Source: Gammaproteobacteria bacterium (GTDB lineage: Bacteria > Pseudomonadota > Gammaproteobacteria > Steroidobacterales > Rariloculaceae). Taken from it: 64,000 nt of DNA. The notes beneath the pieces were generated by a model. That model worked only from the letters and a program-made list of their open reading frames with translations. It did no database searches and was not told the DNA's origin. The translations under genes were made by a program, and so were the position numbers. This document shows positions 53,371 to 62,309 of this stretch, one piece after another (position 1 is the stretch's first letter; each line of letters starts with the position of its first letter). The DNA is taken from assembly GCA_022825505.1 (NCBI GenBank), contig JAJDWR010000021.1, positions 34,573 through 98,572 of the forward strand, written 5' to 3'.

Positions 53371-53767
53371 GCGCGGTGTGGTCGGCCGGTGCAGATACGA
53401 GGATGCATATTTGCTTTATGTTTATATGTAACTTATTGATATATATAGATATTTTTTACATTTGAAGCAGTCGAGCCGACGCAAGTCATTGGGAATGAAC
53501 TGTCTCCGTCGTCCATTCCGGTCCGGCGATAGGCCGAACGCCCGAAGCCGGGTTGGACAGAAGGCCCTGCACCTTTCGATGCAGAGCCTTCGTTGAGGCG
53601 CTCCAATCGGCATGTCATCGCCGATTCAAGCATGCTGCCCGCAGGCAGTGTCACAAGCCCGATTTATCGGGGACACCGCAATTGAACCGTCGAGGGTATC
53701 GCGGAGTCTCACTTATGCGTGTCAGCTCACCTTGGTCCTCTCCTGATTTTGATACAGCAGCCGCCTA
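53371..53767. other. Intergenic gap with an AT-rich stretch
   Basis: No supported gene. Positions about 53401-53465 are very AT-rich (runs such as TATATATAGATATTTTTTA) against a GC-rich background. The rest has ordinary composition. It separates plus-strand metabolic genes from the long minus-strand surface-protein block. Confidence 0.6.
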
Positions 53768-53953
53768 CTAATTGTTCCGAACCTCCTCCTGTACCTCCAG
53801 CAGCTCCTGCATGGCTGCTTCCATGTCCTCGATGGCCTGCACCATTGCCTCGTATTCGATCTGTCTGGCGCTCTTTTGCGTTGCGCAGCCGGCCGCGACG
53901 GATATTCCGACCAACACACAAGCAAGAATGATATTTCGTGTTTTCGGCCTCAT
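53768..53953 (-). CDS. Small lipoprotein (61 aa)
   Basis: The ATG at 53953 is preceded by GGAGGT. A basic start (MRPKTRN), a hydrophobic core and a lipobox VAAGC (Cys23) mark a lipoprotein. The mature part of 38 residues is an acidic helix (YEAMVQAIEDMEAAMQELLE), predicted to form a coiled coil, recalling Lpp-like or entericidin-like small lipoproteins in size only. Confidence 0.75.
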   Translation of the reverse strand: MRPKTRNIILACVLVGISVAAGCATQKSARQIEYEAMVQAIEDMEAAMQELLEVQEEVRNN

Positions 53954-54046
53954 GCTTACCTCCAGTCCAGTTAGTGCCGGCTCCTTGCGCGCCTTCCAAG
54001 GCTTCTTGTTCGTCGTCGCAGCAAAGCCGGTTCTTTTTCCAGGCTC

Positions 54047-54286
54047 CTATAATACCCTCAGTCGCCGATACATGCCGGCGCCGTCCCGGTTCGCATCGAG
54101 CCACTCAAGCAGCTCGGCGCCCGTACCGCAATCGATGATGCGCTCCCCGATCACGGCGAGACAGTCCGGGTCGGAGATGCCTGCAAGATGCCGGACCAGC
54201 GCATCGCCGGCCTCAGCGCCGAACTTGCGGGCCGCCATTCGGCACAGCAGGCCAAACAGCCGTTTCCAGGCAGCGTCGTAGTCCAT
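54047..54286 (-). pseudogene. Rpn-nuclease/DUF4351-like protein with internal deletion
   Basis: The 79-aa frame starts MDYDAAWKRLFGL, which I recognise as the N-terminus of a group of about 300-aa Rpn/DUF4351-type putative PD-(D/E)XK nucleases. It continues directly into LLCRMAARKFGAEAGDALVR, which resembles their C-terminal DUF4351 part. The nuclease core seems to be removed in frame. It may be a relic, or a surviving small protein. Recognition is from memory. Confidence 0.45.
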
Positions 54287-54580
54287 GCCCGGAGTTTCGC
54301 AGGGGACACGGGCGGGCGGATAGGGGCATTTTTCGGCACAATGCGCGGAAATGGCACCGCGGACGTGTCCGCGTCCGACTCCCGCTGCAGCCGCGCGTTC
54401 CGGTGCTCCGGGTGGACTCGACGGAGATGGTTTCGGTAGCTGCGTGTATGGCTTAGCGGAGAGTTAGCGGTTGGCGGCATCAGCACCAAGCGACGAACTA
54501 CGGTCCGATTTGCATTCCGATCGGGCGCGGGAAGAAGCAGCCACCGGACTCGGCCCCGGGATTGGCACGGGGCTTTCTGT
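54287..54580. other. Gap between the remnant and the adhesin end
   Basis: No supported gene. It includes a short perfect dyad (GCGGAC-GT-GTCCGC near 54359) and a 6-bp stem (GCCCCG/CGGGGC with a 9-nt loop) about 25 nt after the adhesin stop, which lacks a T-run on the minus strand. Confidence 0.4.
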
Positions 54581-57500
54581 TCACCACCGCATCCGCGCAC
54601 GCAGTTCCCCACCCCAGGAGGGGCCTTCCAGCGCCTGCTGCCGCTGCAGGCCGAACCCGATGCTGAGCTGCGCCGGCAGCCACTCGGGCCTGGCTGCGTA
54701 GTCGACGCCGAACCGCAGCCGGTTGTCGCCGCGCGCGCCGCGCCCGTAGCCGAGCATGGGCGTGACCAACCCACGCAGCGGCCACGACTCGATCCCGTAG
54801 CCGAGTTCGGCGTTGAGCGCCATGCCCGTTTCGGCGCCCGCCCACGGCTGCATGGCCGGCATCGGGCCCTGGCTCCAGACGAAGTCCGCGCCGTCGGGCC
54901 GGCCCCAGGAAGGTGTCAGCGACGCGGTGAGCCCCGTGCCATCGGGCGCGGACTTGATCCGCAGGACCGCCGTGGCGCCGGATTCCTCGTATTCGATGTC
55001 GCCCTCGGTGTCGCCCGGCCGCGCCATCCAGCGCCCGCTCAGCTCGAAGTCCACGCGCGCGCCGGAGACGCGCAGCCCGGCCTCGGCTTCGTAGCCTGCC
55101 TCGGCTTCGTAAGCCGTATCGGACACGGACAGGTTTTCACCGCCGTCGAAGCGGCCGCTGAGCTGAAGATACGGCGACCAGGTGCCCTTGCCGGACAATT
55201 CCATGCCCACGCGCGCCCGGTGCGCCGTGGATTGCAGATCCGCCAGAGATTGCTCTCCCTCAATGTCCAGCGTCACCGTGCCCACATCGGCCAGCACGCT
55301 GAGCCGTATCGCCTCGTTTTCCGTAATGGCGCTACGCACTCCCGCCGCCGCCAGGCTCATGCGAAGGTCCCCTTCGTGGGTGATCTGCTGCTGGTGGCCG
55401 CGGAGGTTCATCGCCTCGCCCGTGCCCGCGCCGAGCATGATCCACATTTCGTTCCCGCGCCCGAAAACGCCCTTGACGTAGGGGTACACCGCCGCGAGTT
55501 CGGTCTGAAGCCGTCCGTCGCCGGCGTGCGCTCCGCCGAAGTTGTAGTCGGCCTGCCCTTCGCCGGCCGAGAACGCCACGCCGCCCAGCCAGTGCTCGCC
55601 CATTCGCCCGTCAACGCCGAGGTACGCCGTTCGCCAGTCCCCTTCGTAGCGCTGCTCGCCTTCGCCTCCGCCGCTGAAGCGCTGCACGTCGCCCGCGCCC
55701 CACACCGTCCACCTCGGCAATGTCTGCGCACCGCGGGGCGGCGGCGCACTGCCGGGTACCGGAGCGCCAGCGGATGATTGTGCATCGCCGGAGGTTGTCC
55801 CGCCTTCCTGCAATAACGCAAGGCCTGGGTCAACGGATTGCCCGGCGCCAATGGCAGGCGCGCTTGCGGGCGTTTGCCCGCCGCCAGGCCCGACGGAGAA
55901 CGCAAACGAGCGGTTCCACAGTCCGCCCGGGGCGTCGGCCAGGGTGAGCGCTTGCAGGGACGGCGCCGCGGTCTGCGATGCCGCCAGGCGTGCGCCGATC
56001 ACGCCGGTGGCGCCGGAGAGCAGCGTGCGCGACAGGCCGTCCAGAGAGTGCCCCAGCGCTTCGGCTTCCTCGTCCGAAATCGCCTTCACCGTCACGGCGA
56101 ACGTCAAGCTCGCCGATCCGCCGGCGTTGCGCGCCGTCACCTCGATCCGGGCTTCTCCGGCCGACTCGCCGTGCAACCGCGCCGCCTCGCCCGGGTTCAA
56201 CGTCACCGAGTCGGACCCGTCGAACGACGCCACCGCACCATTGCTCGATGTATAGACGTAGACCAGTTCCTGACCCGTGAACACGGCGCCTGCGTCCACT
56301 TCCACCGCAGCCGCCCCGGCGACGAGCGTCAGGTCGGGAAGGCCCCCCGCGGCAGCCGGCGCCGCCACGGCGGTGCGCCCTTCGGCGGTCGTCCAGTCGC
56401 TGTCGCCGCCGCCCAGCGACCGCACCCGCACCTCGTAGGCGGTGCCCGCCTGCAGATTCCCGATCACCGACTGCGTCGCCGTGCCCGAGCGCGGGTGATC
56501 CGTCCATCGGGTTTCGCCGGCGGCCCGGTACTGAACGCCGTAGCCGACCAGCCCCGTCCCCGTGTCCCGCGGTGCCGTCCAGGTCACCTCCAGGCTCGTC
56601 GACGAGTCCGGGGAAACCGCCACACTCGTCGGCGCGCCCGGGGGCCGCGTATCGGACACGGTTTGTGCGAAATCCTGGACCTTCCGGCCGTCGGCCGCTC
56701 GCAGCGGTGTTGTGCCCCTGGTGTAGCTCACGGTGACCGACTGCCCGGCCGGCACAGGAGGCGTCACCGTCAGCGCAAGCGTGGATCCCTCGATGGAGAC
56801 CGCTGTCACCCGGTGCGCCTGTACCTGCACCGCCCGGACCGTCGATGCGGCCCGGAAGCTCGCCTGCGCAACCGCGCCGGCCAGGGTGACGGTGAAGTCC
56901 TCCGGATCGGGTACGGACCGCGTGTCCAGCGCCTCGCCGAATTCGAGCGTGACAGTGGACCCGGATGCCAGACCGGCGGCGGGTGGCGGCGCCACGTTGG
57001 CGGGCGAGTCGGTCGAGCCACTGCCGGCCGCGGACCACGCGCTCGTGCCCTCGTCGTTGGCCGCCCGTACCTGCGCCTCGTAGGCGGTGTCGGCCGCGAG
57101 GCTCGAAATCCTTGCGATCGGGGCCGCGCCGTCGAACGAGGCATCGATCCAGGCGTCATCGCCCGAGGCCCGGTACCGCACATCGTAGTCGTCAATGGCC
57201 GGCTTGCCGGCCGTGTCCGGCGCCGTCCATCTCACCGTCACGGCGGTCGTGGAGGCGCCCGTCACCGTCGGCACCGCCGGCGCGTCCGGCGGCTCGTTGA
57301 CGTCGGTCACGCTGATCGTCACCTCGTGCGTGGCCGTGGCGCCGTCGCTGTCGGTCGCGGTTACCGTGGCCGTGTAGCTCGGCGTGCTCTCGTGGTCCAG
57401 ACTGGCGCCGCCTTGCACCGTGATCGCGCCGCTGCTGGCGTGGATGTCGAACACCGCGTCCGAGGCGCCGTCCAGCGAATAGGTGATCGTGTCCCCGTCG

Positions 57501-60085
57501 GCGTCCGTCGCCGCGATCGTCACTACCGCCCTGCCGCCTGGACTGTTCTCGGACACGCGCGCCGACGACGGCTGGTTCGTGAACGCCGGCGCAACGTTGA
57601 TGGAACCGCCGGGCGCGCCGCTGCCACTGGCCGACCAGTCGCTGGCGCCCTCGTCGTTGCTCGCCCGCACCTGCACGTCGTAGGCGGTGCCGGTGGCCAG
57701 GCCCGAGATCGTCGTGCTGGTTTCCGTACCGGTGAAGTCGTGATCGGTCCAGTCGGTTGCGCCCGAGGCCCGGTACCGCACGGCGTAGCCGCTGGTTTCC
57801 GGCTTGCCCGTCGCGTCCGGCGCCGTCCAGCTCACCGTCACGCTGGAGGCGGATGCCCCCTTCACCGTTGGCGCGCCCGGCGCGTCCGGCGGCTCGTTCA
57901 CGTCGGTGACTTCGATCGTCAGGCCGTGGGTCACTTCCACAGTACCGTCGTTCGCCGTCACCACGGCCGGGTAACTCGGCGTGCCCTCGTGATCGAGCGC
58001 CGCGCCGCTGCCCACCGTGATCGCGCCGCTGCCGCTGTCGATGTCAAACACCTCGTCGGAGGCGGCGTCCAGCGAATAGGCGATCGTGTCGGCGGCGTTC
58101 GCGTCCGTCGCCGTGACCGTCACCACCGCTGTGCCCTCGTCGCTGTTCTCCTCGACGCTTGCCGTCGTCGGCTGGTCGGTGAACACCGGCGCGCTATTGC
58201 CGGGGCTGTTGGTCGCCCCGCTGCCGCTCGCCGACCAGCCGCTGGCGCCCTCGTCGTTGCTCGCCTGCACCTGCACGTTGTAGGTGGTGCCGGCGGACAG
58301 GCCCGAGATCGTCGTGCTGGTGTCCGTGCCGGTGAAGTCGTGATCGGTCCAGTTGGCCGCGCCCGCGACCTGGTACTGCACGTCGTAGCTGCTGATGGCC
58401 GGCCGGCCGGCGTTCGCGGGCGCCGTCCAGTTCACGTTCACGCTGAATAGGGACGCCGCCGTTACCGTCGGCGCGCCCGGCGCGTCCGGCGGCTCGTCCT
58501 CGTCGGTCACGCTGATCGTCACGTTGTGCGAGGTCGAATTCGTGCCGTCGCTCGCCGTCACCGTGGCGGTGTAGCTCGGCCTGCCTTCGTGGTTCAGATC
58601 GGCGCCGCCTTGCACCGTGATCGCGCCGCTACTGCTGTCGATGTCGAACAGCGCGTCGGAGGCGCTGTCCAACGAGAAGCTGATCGTGTCGCCGTCGTCG
58701 GCGTCCGTCGCCGCAATCGTCACCACGGCCGTGCCGCCGGGGCTGTTTTCCGGCACCGACGCCGTCGTGGGTTGGTTCGTGAACACCGGCGTTTCGTCGT
58801 TGTCGTTCACCGTCACGCTCGCGGAGTGCGGCGTCCCCAGGCTATAGCCGTCGCTGGAGACCACCAACACCGTCACCGCGCCGTCCGGTTCGTCGGTTCT
58901 GTCGTCCACCGTGGCCACCGACAAGGTGGCCGAGGTGGTCGCGGCGGAGATCGTCACCTCCTCGGTGCGGAGATCGTTGAGCGGATCCAGGTCCAGGTAG
59001 TCGCTGCCCGGCGCCTCGATTATGCGCAGCGCGACATCCTGATCGGCACTCGGCGCCCTCGAAGCAGTTACAGTGAAGACAGCCGCCGTGCCTTCGGTCA
59101 CCGCTGAACCGCCGGATATGGTGATCGCCAGGTCAGCGGTCGAGCCGGCGCCGCTCGCCGACCAGCCGCTGTCGCCCTCGGCGTTCTTCGCCTTCACCTG
59201 AACCTGGTAGGTGCGGCCGGTCACGAACAGGCCCTCGATGGTCGTGCTGGTGCCCGAGCCGGTGAAGTCGTGTTCGCTCCATACGAGTGACGACTCGTGA
59301 ACTAACCGGTACCGCACGTCGTAGTCGCTGATGGCCGGCTTGCCGGTCATGTCCGGCGCCGTCCAACTCACGTGCAGGCTGGTGGTGGATGCCCCCGACA
59401 CCGTCGGCGCGCCCGGCGCGTCGGGCGGCTCGTCCACGTCGCTCACGCTGATCGTCACGCCGTGCGTGGCCGAATCCGTGCCGTCGCTCGCCGTCACCGT
59501 GGCCGTGTAGCGCGACGTGCCCTCGTGGTTCAGATCGGCGCCGTTTTGCACCGTGATCGCGCCGTTGCTGGAGCCGATGTCGAACACCGCATCCGATGTG
59601 CTGTCCAGCGAATAGGTGATCGTGTCGCTGTCCGCGTCCGTCGCCGCGATCGTCACCACCGCCGTCCCGCCGGCGCTGTTCTCCGCCACGCTCGCCATCG
59701 TGGCCTGGCTCGTGAACACCGGCGCGTTGTTGGCGGATTCGTCGTCGTCGTTCACCGTCACGCTGGCGGAGGCCGGCGACCCCACCGTGTAGCCCGTGCC
59801 CGACGCTACCGTCACCGTCACCGAGCCGTTCGGCTCGTCGGTGTTGTCGGACTGCGTCGGGACAGAAACTACGGCGAAAGTGCTGCCGGCAGAGATCGAC
59901 CTCGTCTTGGAACCCTCGTCCCCGGACGCCACGAAGTCGCTGCCCGCCGCCTCGGACACCGTCAGGTTGACCGTCAGGTTGGCGGTCGGCACCGGAGTCG
60001 GCGTCAACGTGAATGTCGCCGTCGTTCCCTCGGTCACCGCCGTACTGGATGCCGTTATGGTGATGGTCGGGGTCTGGGCCGCCAC
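54581..60085 (-). CDS. Giant modular surface protein with cadherin/FN3/Calx-beta repeats and C-terminal beta-barrel
   Basis: From the GTG at 60085 the protein has 1834 aa. Modules in order: Calx-beta (5-115), cadherin (121-216), FN3 (221-316), Calx-beta (316-430), cadherin-FN3 (433-628), cadherin-FN3 (632-826), cadherin-FN3 (832-1026), a SwmB-like beta repeat (1030-1148), FN3 (1149-1240), an Ig-like region (1250-1335), a linker, and an autotransporter-like barrel (about 1457-1834, ending RMRW). It probably is exposed on the cell surface and binds Ca2+. Just before the GTG the same frame encodes a good signal peptide (RLFGLAALLFAGAVAAQ) but has no ATG, GTG or TTG back to the stop at 60212-60214. 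Confidence 0.85.
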   Translation of the reverse strand: MAAQTPTITITASSTAVTEGTTATFTLTPTPVPTANLTVNLTVSEAAGSDFVASGDEGSKTRSISAGSTFAVVSVPTQSDNTDEPNGSVTVTVASGTGYTVGSPASASVTVNDDDESANNAPVFTSQATMASVAENSAGGTAVVTIAATDADSDTITYSLDSTSDAVFDIGSSNGAITVQNGADLNHEGTSRYTATVTASDGTDSATHGVTISVSDVDEPPDAPGAPTVSGASTTSLHVSWTAPDMTGKPAISDYDVRYRLVHESSLVWSEHDFTGSGTSTTIEGLFVTGRTYQVQVKAKNAEGDSGWSASGAGSTADLAITISGGSAVTEGTAAVFTVTASRAPSADQDVALRIIEAPGSDYLDLDPLNDLRTEEVTISAATTSATLSVATVDDRTDEPDGAVTVLVVSSDGYSLGTPHSASVTVNDNDETPVFTNQPTTASVPENSPGGTAVVTIAATDADDGDTISFSLDSASDALFDIDSSSGAITVQGGADLNHEGRPSYTATVTASDGTNSTSHNVTISVTDEDEPPDAPGAPTVTAASLFSVNVNWTAPANAGRPAISSYDVQYQVAGAANWTDHDFTGTDTSTTISGLSAGTTYNVQVQASNDEGASGWSASGSGATNSPGNSAPVFTDQPTTASVEENSDEGTAVVTVTATDANAADTIAYSLDAASDEVFDIDSGSGAITVGSGAALDHEGTPSYPAVVTANDGTVEVTHGLTIEVTDVNEPPDAPGAPTVKGASASSVTVSWTAPDATGKPETSGYAVRYRASGATDWTDHDFTGTETSTTISGLATGTAYDVQVRASNDEGASDWSASGSGAPGGSINVAPAFTNQPSSARVSENSPGGRAVVTIAATDADGDTITYSLDGASDAVFDIHASSGAITVQGGASLDHESTPSYTATVTATDSDGATATHEVTISVTDVNEPPDAPAVPTVTGASTTAVTVRWTAPDTAGKPAIDDYDVRYRASGDDAWIDASFDGAAPIARISSLAADTAYEAQVRAANDEGTSAWSAAGSGSTDSPANVAPPPAAGLASGSTVTLEFGEALDTRSVPDPEDFTVTLAGAVAQASFRAASTVRAVQVQAHRVTAVSIEGSTLALTVTPPVPAGQSVTVSYTRGTTPLRAADGRKVQDFAQTVSDTRPPGAPTSVAVSPDSSTSLEVTWTAPRDTGTGLVGYGVQYRAAGETRWTDHPRSGTATQSVIGNLQAGTAYEVRVRSLGGGDSDWTTAEGRTAVAAPAAAGGLPDLTLVAGAAAVEVDAGAVFTGQELVYVYTSSNGAVASFDGSDSVTLNPGEAARLHGESAGEARIEVTARNAGGSASLTFAVTVKAISDEEAEALGHSLDGLSRTLLSGATGVIGARLAASQTAAPSLQALTLADAPGGLWNRSFAFSVGPGGGQTPASAPAIGAGQSVDPGLALLQEGGTTSGDAQSSAGAPVPGSAPPPRGAQTLPRWTVWGAGDVQRFSGGGEGEQRYEGDWRTAYLGVDGRMGEHWLGGVAFSAGEGQADYNFGGAHAGDGRLQTELAAVYPYVKGVFGRGNEMWIMLGAGTGEAMNLRGHQQQITHEGDLRMSLAAAGVRSAITENEAIRLSVLADVGTVTLDIEGEQSLADLQSTAHRARVGMELSGKGTWSPYLQLSGRFDGGENLSVSDTAYEAEAGYEAEAGLRVSGARVDFELSGRWMARPGDTEGDIEYEESGATAVLRIKSAPDGTGLTASLTPSWGRPDGADFVWSQGPMPAMQPWAGAETGMALNAELGYGIESWPLRGLVTPMLGYGRGARGDNRLRFGVDYAARPEWLPAQLSIGFGLQRQQALEGPSWGGELRARMRW
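57008..59725 (-). repeat. Four cadherin-FN3 repeat units inside the adhesin gene
   Basis: Units of about 195 codons lie at 59138-59725, 58202-58789, 57608-58192 and 57008-57592. A Calx-beta module separates the first from the second. Shared strings such as ENSPGGTAVVTIAATDAD, EPPDAPGAPTV and DHDFTGT-STTISGL recur. The close DNA similarity would allow recombination and copy-number change. Confidence 0.8.
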
Positions 60086-60378
60086 CGCACCGGCGAACAG
60101 CAGTGCCGCCAGACCGAATAGCCGGATAGGCGCGCAACGGACGCACCTCCCGGCCGACCAGCGCGTGCGCGCCGAGCCCCGGCGACGAACCGAGCCGTCA
60201 GCGTAAGGAAATTATTGCCTGAACGCCTTTCCCCCTTACATTCCAAGCACGATCACGACTTCATGATGTACTTTTTACACGAAAAGAAATGAGTGCGCAT
60301 ATCCCATATGGTAGGTCGCATATTCAGGGCGTTACCGGCTGCGGCGTCACGGGTGGACAGCCGCCCACATCGGACTCG

Positions 60379-61581
60379 CTAGAATCGCCCAAGCACGCGC
60401 ACGCCCAGCGAGTCCGTTGCCGGTGAGCCGCCGAAGCGGCTGCCGGAACCCGTGCGCACCAACTCGATCTCTACCGATGCATTGCGAACGAAAAACCAGT
60501 TCGCCGACAGGCCCACCCGGTCGCTGTAACCGAAGGTATCGTGGTCGGAGTCCGTATAGGTCAGGCGCACGCCCAGGGCCTGGGTCGGAAACAAGGCGCC
60601 GGAAAGGCTGAATTGGCGCTCGCGATCGGACTCGTGGAGTTCGTGGGATATCAGGTCCGGATACACCGTGCCGATCTCCCCATCCGGCGGGTCGAAGGGG
60701 CCTATGGGCGTGAAAATACCCGGCAACTCCGGTAGTCGCACGCGAGTTTCCGAGCGGCTGGAGCGGATGCTCGCCGACAGCGCGAACGTCGAGCCGCCGA
60801 GTTGGCCGACATGGCGGACCGACAGGCGCGCGTCTTTGGTCTCGGTGTTCGTCCCGGTTTGCAGCTCGATGAATGGGTCGTCGGCAAACCCGGGAAAACC
60901 GTCGGCGGGGCCGATGCCGAAATACGGGGTCACCCGCTGCTCCTGGCTCGCCGTGCCGGAGCCGAATTCCAGTTCGAGCGCGGTGCGCGAACCGAAGTAC
61001 CTGCCCGCAAAAATGCCGGCGCTTTCTTGGTCCGCTGTCATTTGAGTGAACGGCAATCCCGGCAATACATCCGCGTCGCTGCGCCCGGCGCGGGCGCCGG
61101 CGTACCAGCCGGTACCGGGCCACACGTAGCGGCCGTCCAGCGCGTACTCCGAGGAGTCGATGCCTGTCTCGGTGGGCAAGCCGAGCCATGGCGGGCCCAC
61201 TACGCCGATTTCCCCCACGTCGATCCCGCCATCGGGCAACGGGACTAAATCCGCTGTGTCGTTACCTGCAAACCCGTAATACAGCTGTTCGCGCACACTT
61301 GTGCGCCCCTTGCCTACCGTCACGTAGCTGCTGCGGTTCAGAAACGGCGCCAGTTCATAGGGACCGACCTGATCGTCAACTGAGGACAGATAGTAGGTGG
61401 CGCGCAGTGATGAGTGGCTTGTTTCCGCGCCGGACTGCGCGTCGACGTCCTCGTAACCGCCCGTCACTTGCCACGAGTACTCCGCTCCCACAGCCGCGGG
61501 CACGATGACGCCGCAGGTGCAAAATACCATGGCCAAACCGGCCGCGGCAGCGAGCGCGTGACGATAATGCATTGCTTTCAT
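60379..61581 (-). CDS. Outer-membrane beta-barrel protein of unknown function
   Basis: The 400-aa protein (ATG 61581, AGGA upstream) has a signal peptide ending about AAVGA, then amphipathic strands throughout and a C-terminal Phe (GVRVLGRF), the BAM recognition pattern. Strands alternate polar and aromatic residues (YSWQVTGGYEDVD, SSLRATYYLSSVD, SANWFFVRNASVEIELVRTG). It looks like a 16- or 18-stranded porin-like barrel but no named family is recognised. It lies 293 nt upstream of the adhesin GTG on the same strand. Confidence 0.75.
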   Translation of the reverse strand: MKAMHYRHALAAAAGLAMVFCTCGVIVPAAVGAEYSWQVTGGYEDVDAQSGAETSHSSLRATYYLSSVDDQVGPYELAPFLNRSSYVTVGKGRTSVREQLYYGFAGNDTADLVPLPDGGIDVGEIGVVGPPWLGLPTETGIDSSEYALDGRYVWPGTGWYAGARAGRSDADVLPGLPFTQMTADQESAGIFAGRYFGSRTALELEFGSGTASQEQRVTPYFGIGPADGFPGFADDPFIELQTGTNTETKDARLSVRHVGQLGGSTFALSASIRSSRSETRVRLPELPGIFTPIGPFDPPDGEIGTVYPDLISHELHESDRERQFSLSGALFPTQALGVRLTYTDSDHDTFGYSDRVGLSANWFFVRNASVEIELVRTGSGSRFGGSPATDSLGVRVLGRF

Positions 61582-62188
61582 GATTCGAATCCTGAAGTGC
61601 GGCTGATTGGGATTGGACCAAGGTTGTGTCCAGCCAAGAGGTTCCGGTGATCCCGCTTCCTATGTTGGACCAGCAGGCTGCAAACTTGCAATGGGCCGGG
61701 GAGATATGACAACGCCAAACATTGTAAAACGTCGCGCCGGGACTTCGATCCCAGAATATCCTGACGTTCAGCAAACCATCTATACGTTCTTCAACGGCGC
61801 GCTGGTTCCGGGGGTGGGGTGGCGGGGATGGCGTATCTGACCCGCTGCTCGCGGTCACGCGGACGCGCAGCGAGCTGGAACAGTTGTTCGAGGTGTCCGA
61901 TTCGTTCGCGGCCGCATCCACGCAGGCGCCGTAGTACACCGTGCCCGCGGAGAAGGGCGCGGTCAGCCGGATGCTTTGGGAACTGGTCCCGGAGGCGGCG
62001 AGCCGGTCCACCTCGTTCGAGCCCACCTCCGTGTCGCCCGTGCCGTTGAGGATCCGCAAGGCCCCCTGCGGTTCCCCCGATGCGCCGGACGGCACCAGCA
62101 ATGGTACGCTGTAGCGCTCCGCCTGCGACACTGAAACGCACAGCAGAAGGGCTGCTATTCCAAGGCGTGGGGCTCCGATGCGGACCAT
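61376..62188 (-). pseudogene. Truncated exported CARDB/FN3 protein
   Basis: The frame starts with a signal peptide (GIAALLLCVSVSQA). A shortened CARDB domain follows (DRLAASGTSSQSIRLTAPFS, AGTVYYGACVDAAANESDTS). Half an FN3 domain comes next (VRIFWDRSPGATFYNVWRC, SGITGTSWLDTT). After about residue 180 homology stops and the frame runs 206 nt into the next gene as low-complexity Arg-rich residues. Both ends of the CARDB domain and the FN3 end are missing, so this is a decayed or truncated relative of long exported repeat proteins. Confidence 0.55.
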
Positions 62189-62309
62189 TGGCTACCGTAT
62201 GCCCGGGCCGGACGAATGAAGCCACAACGGGCGCTCCATCGAACGAAGCGGCAAAGATCGGGATGAAGTTCTACAAGATTCCAAAATTGTGCGTCCGCAA
62301 CAGGTCCTC

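Noticed and set aside
55838..58450. An 870-codon plus-strand open frame opposite the adhesin gene
   Set aside because: Its Arg/Val/Gly-rich translation repeats with the adhesin's own modules and has no domain; it is a shadow of a repetitive GC-rich gene.
57008..59725. Regular repeats considered as a CRISPR array
   Set aside because: The unit is about 585 bp, in frame, and encodes cadherin and FN3 domains; there are no short repeats with unique spacers or cas genes.
59133..60146. A GTG-started 337-codon frame overlapping the adhesin start
   Set aside because: Low-complexity Arg/Gly translation in the wrong frame. Only its GTG is of interest, as a possible original adhesin start before a frameshift.
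61583..61600. GATTCGAATCC considered as the T-arm of a tRNA
   Set aside because: No acceptor stem, anticodon arm or CCA end can be formed around it; it is the leader of the outer-membrane barrel gene.
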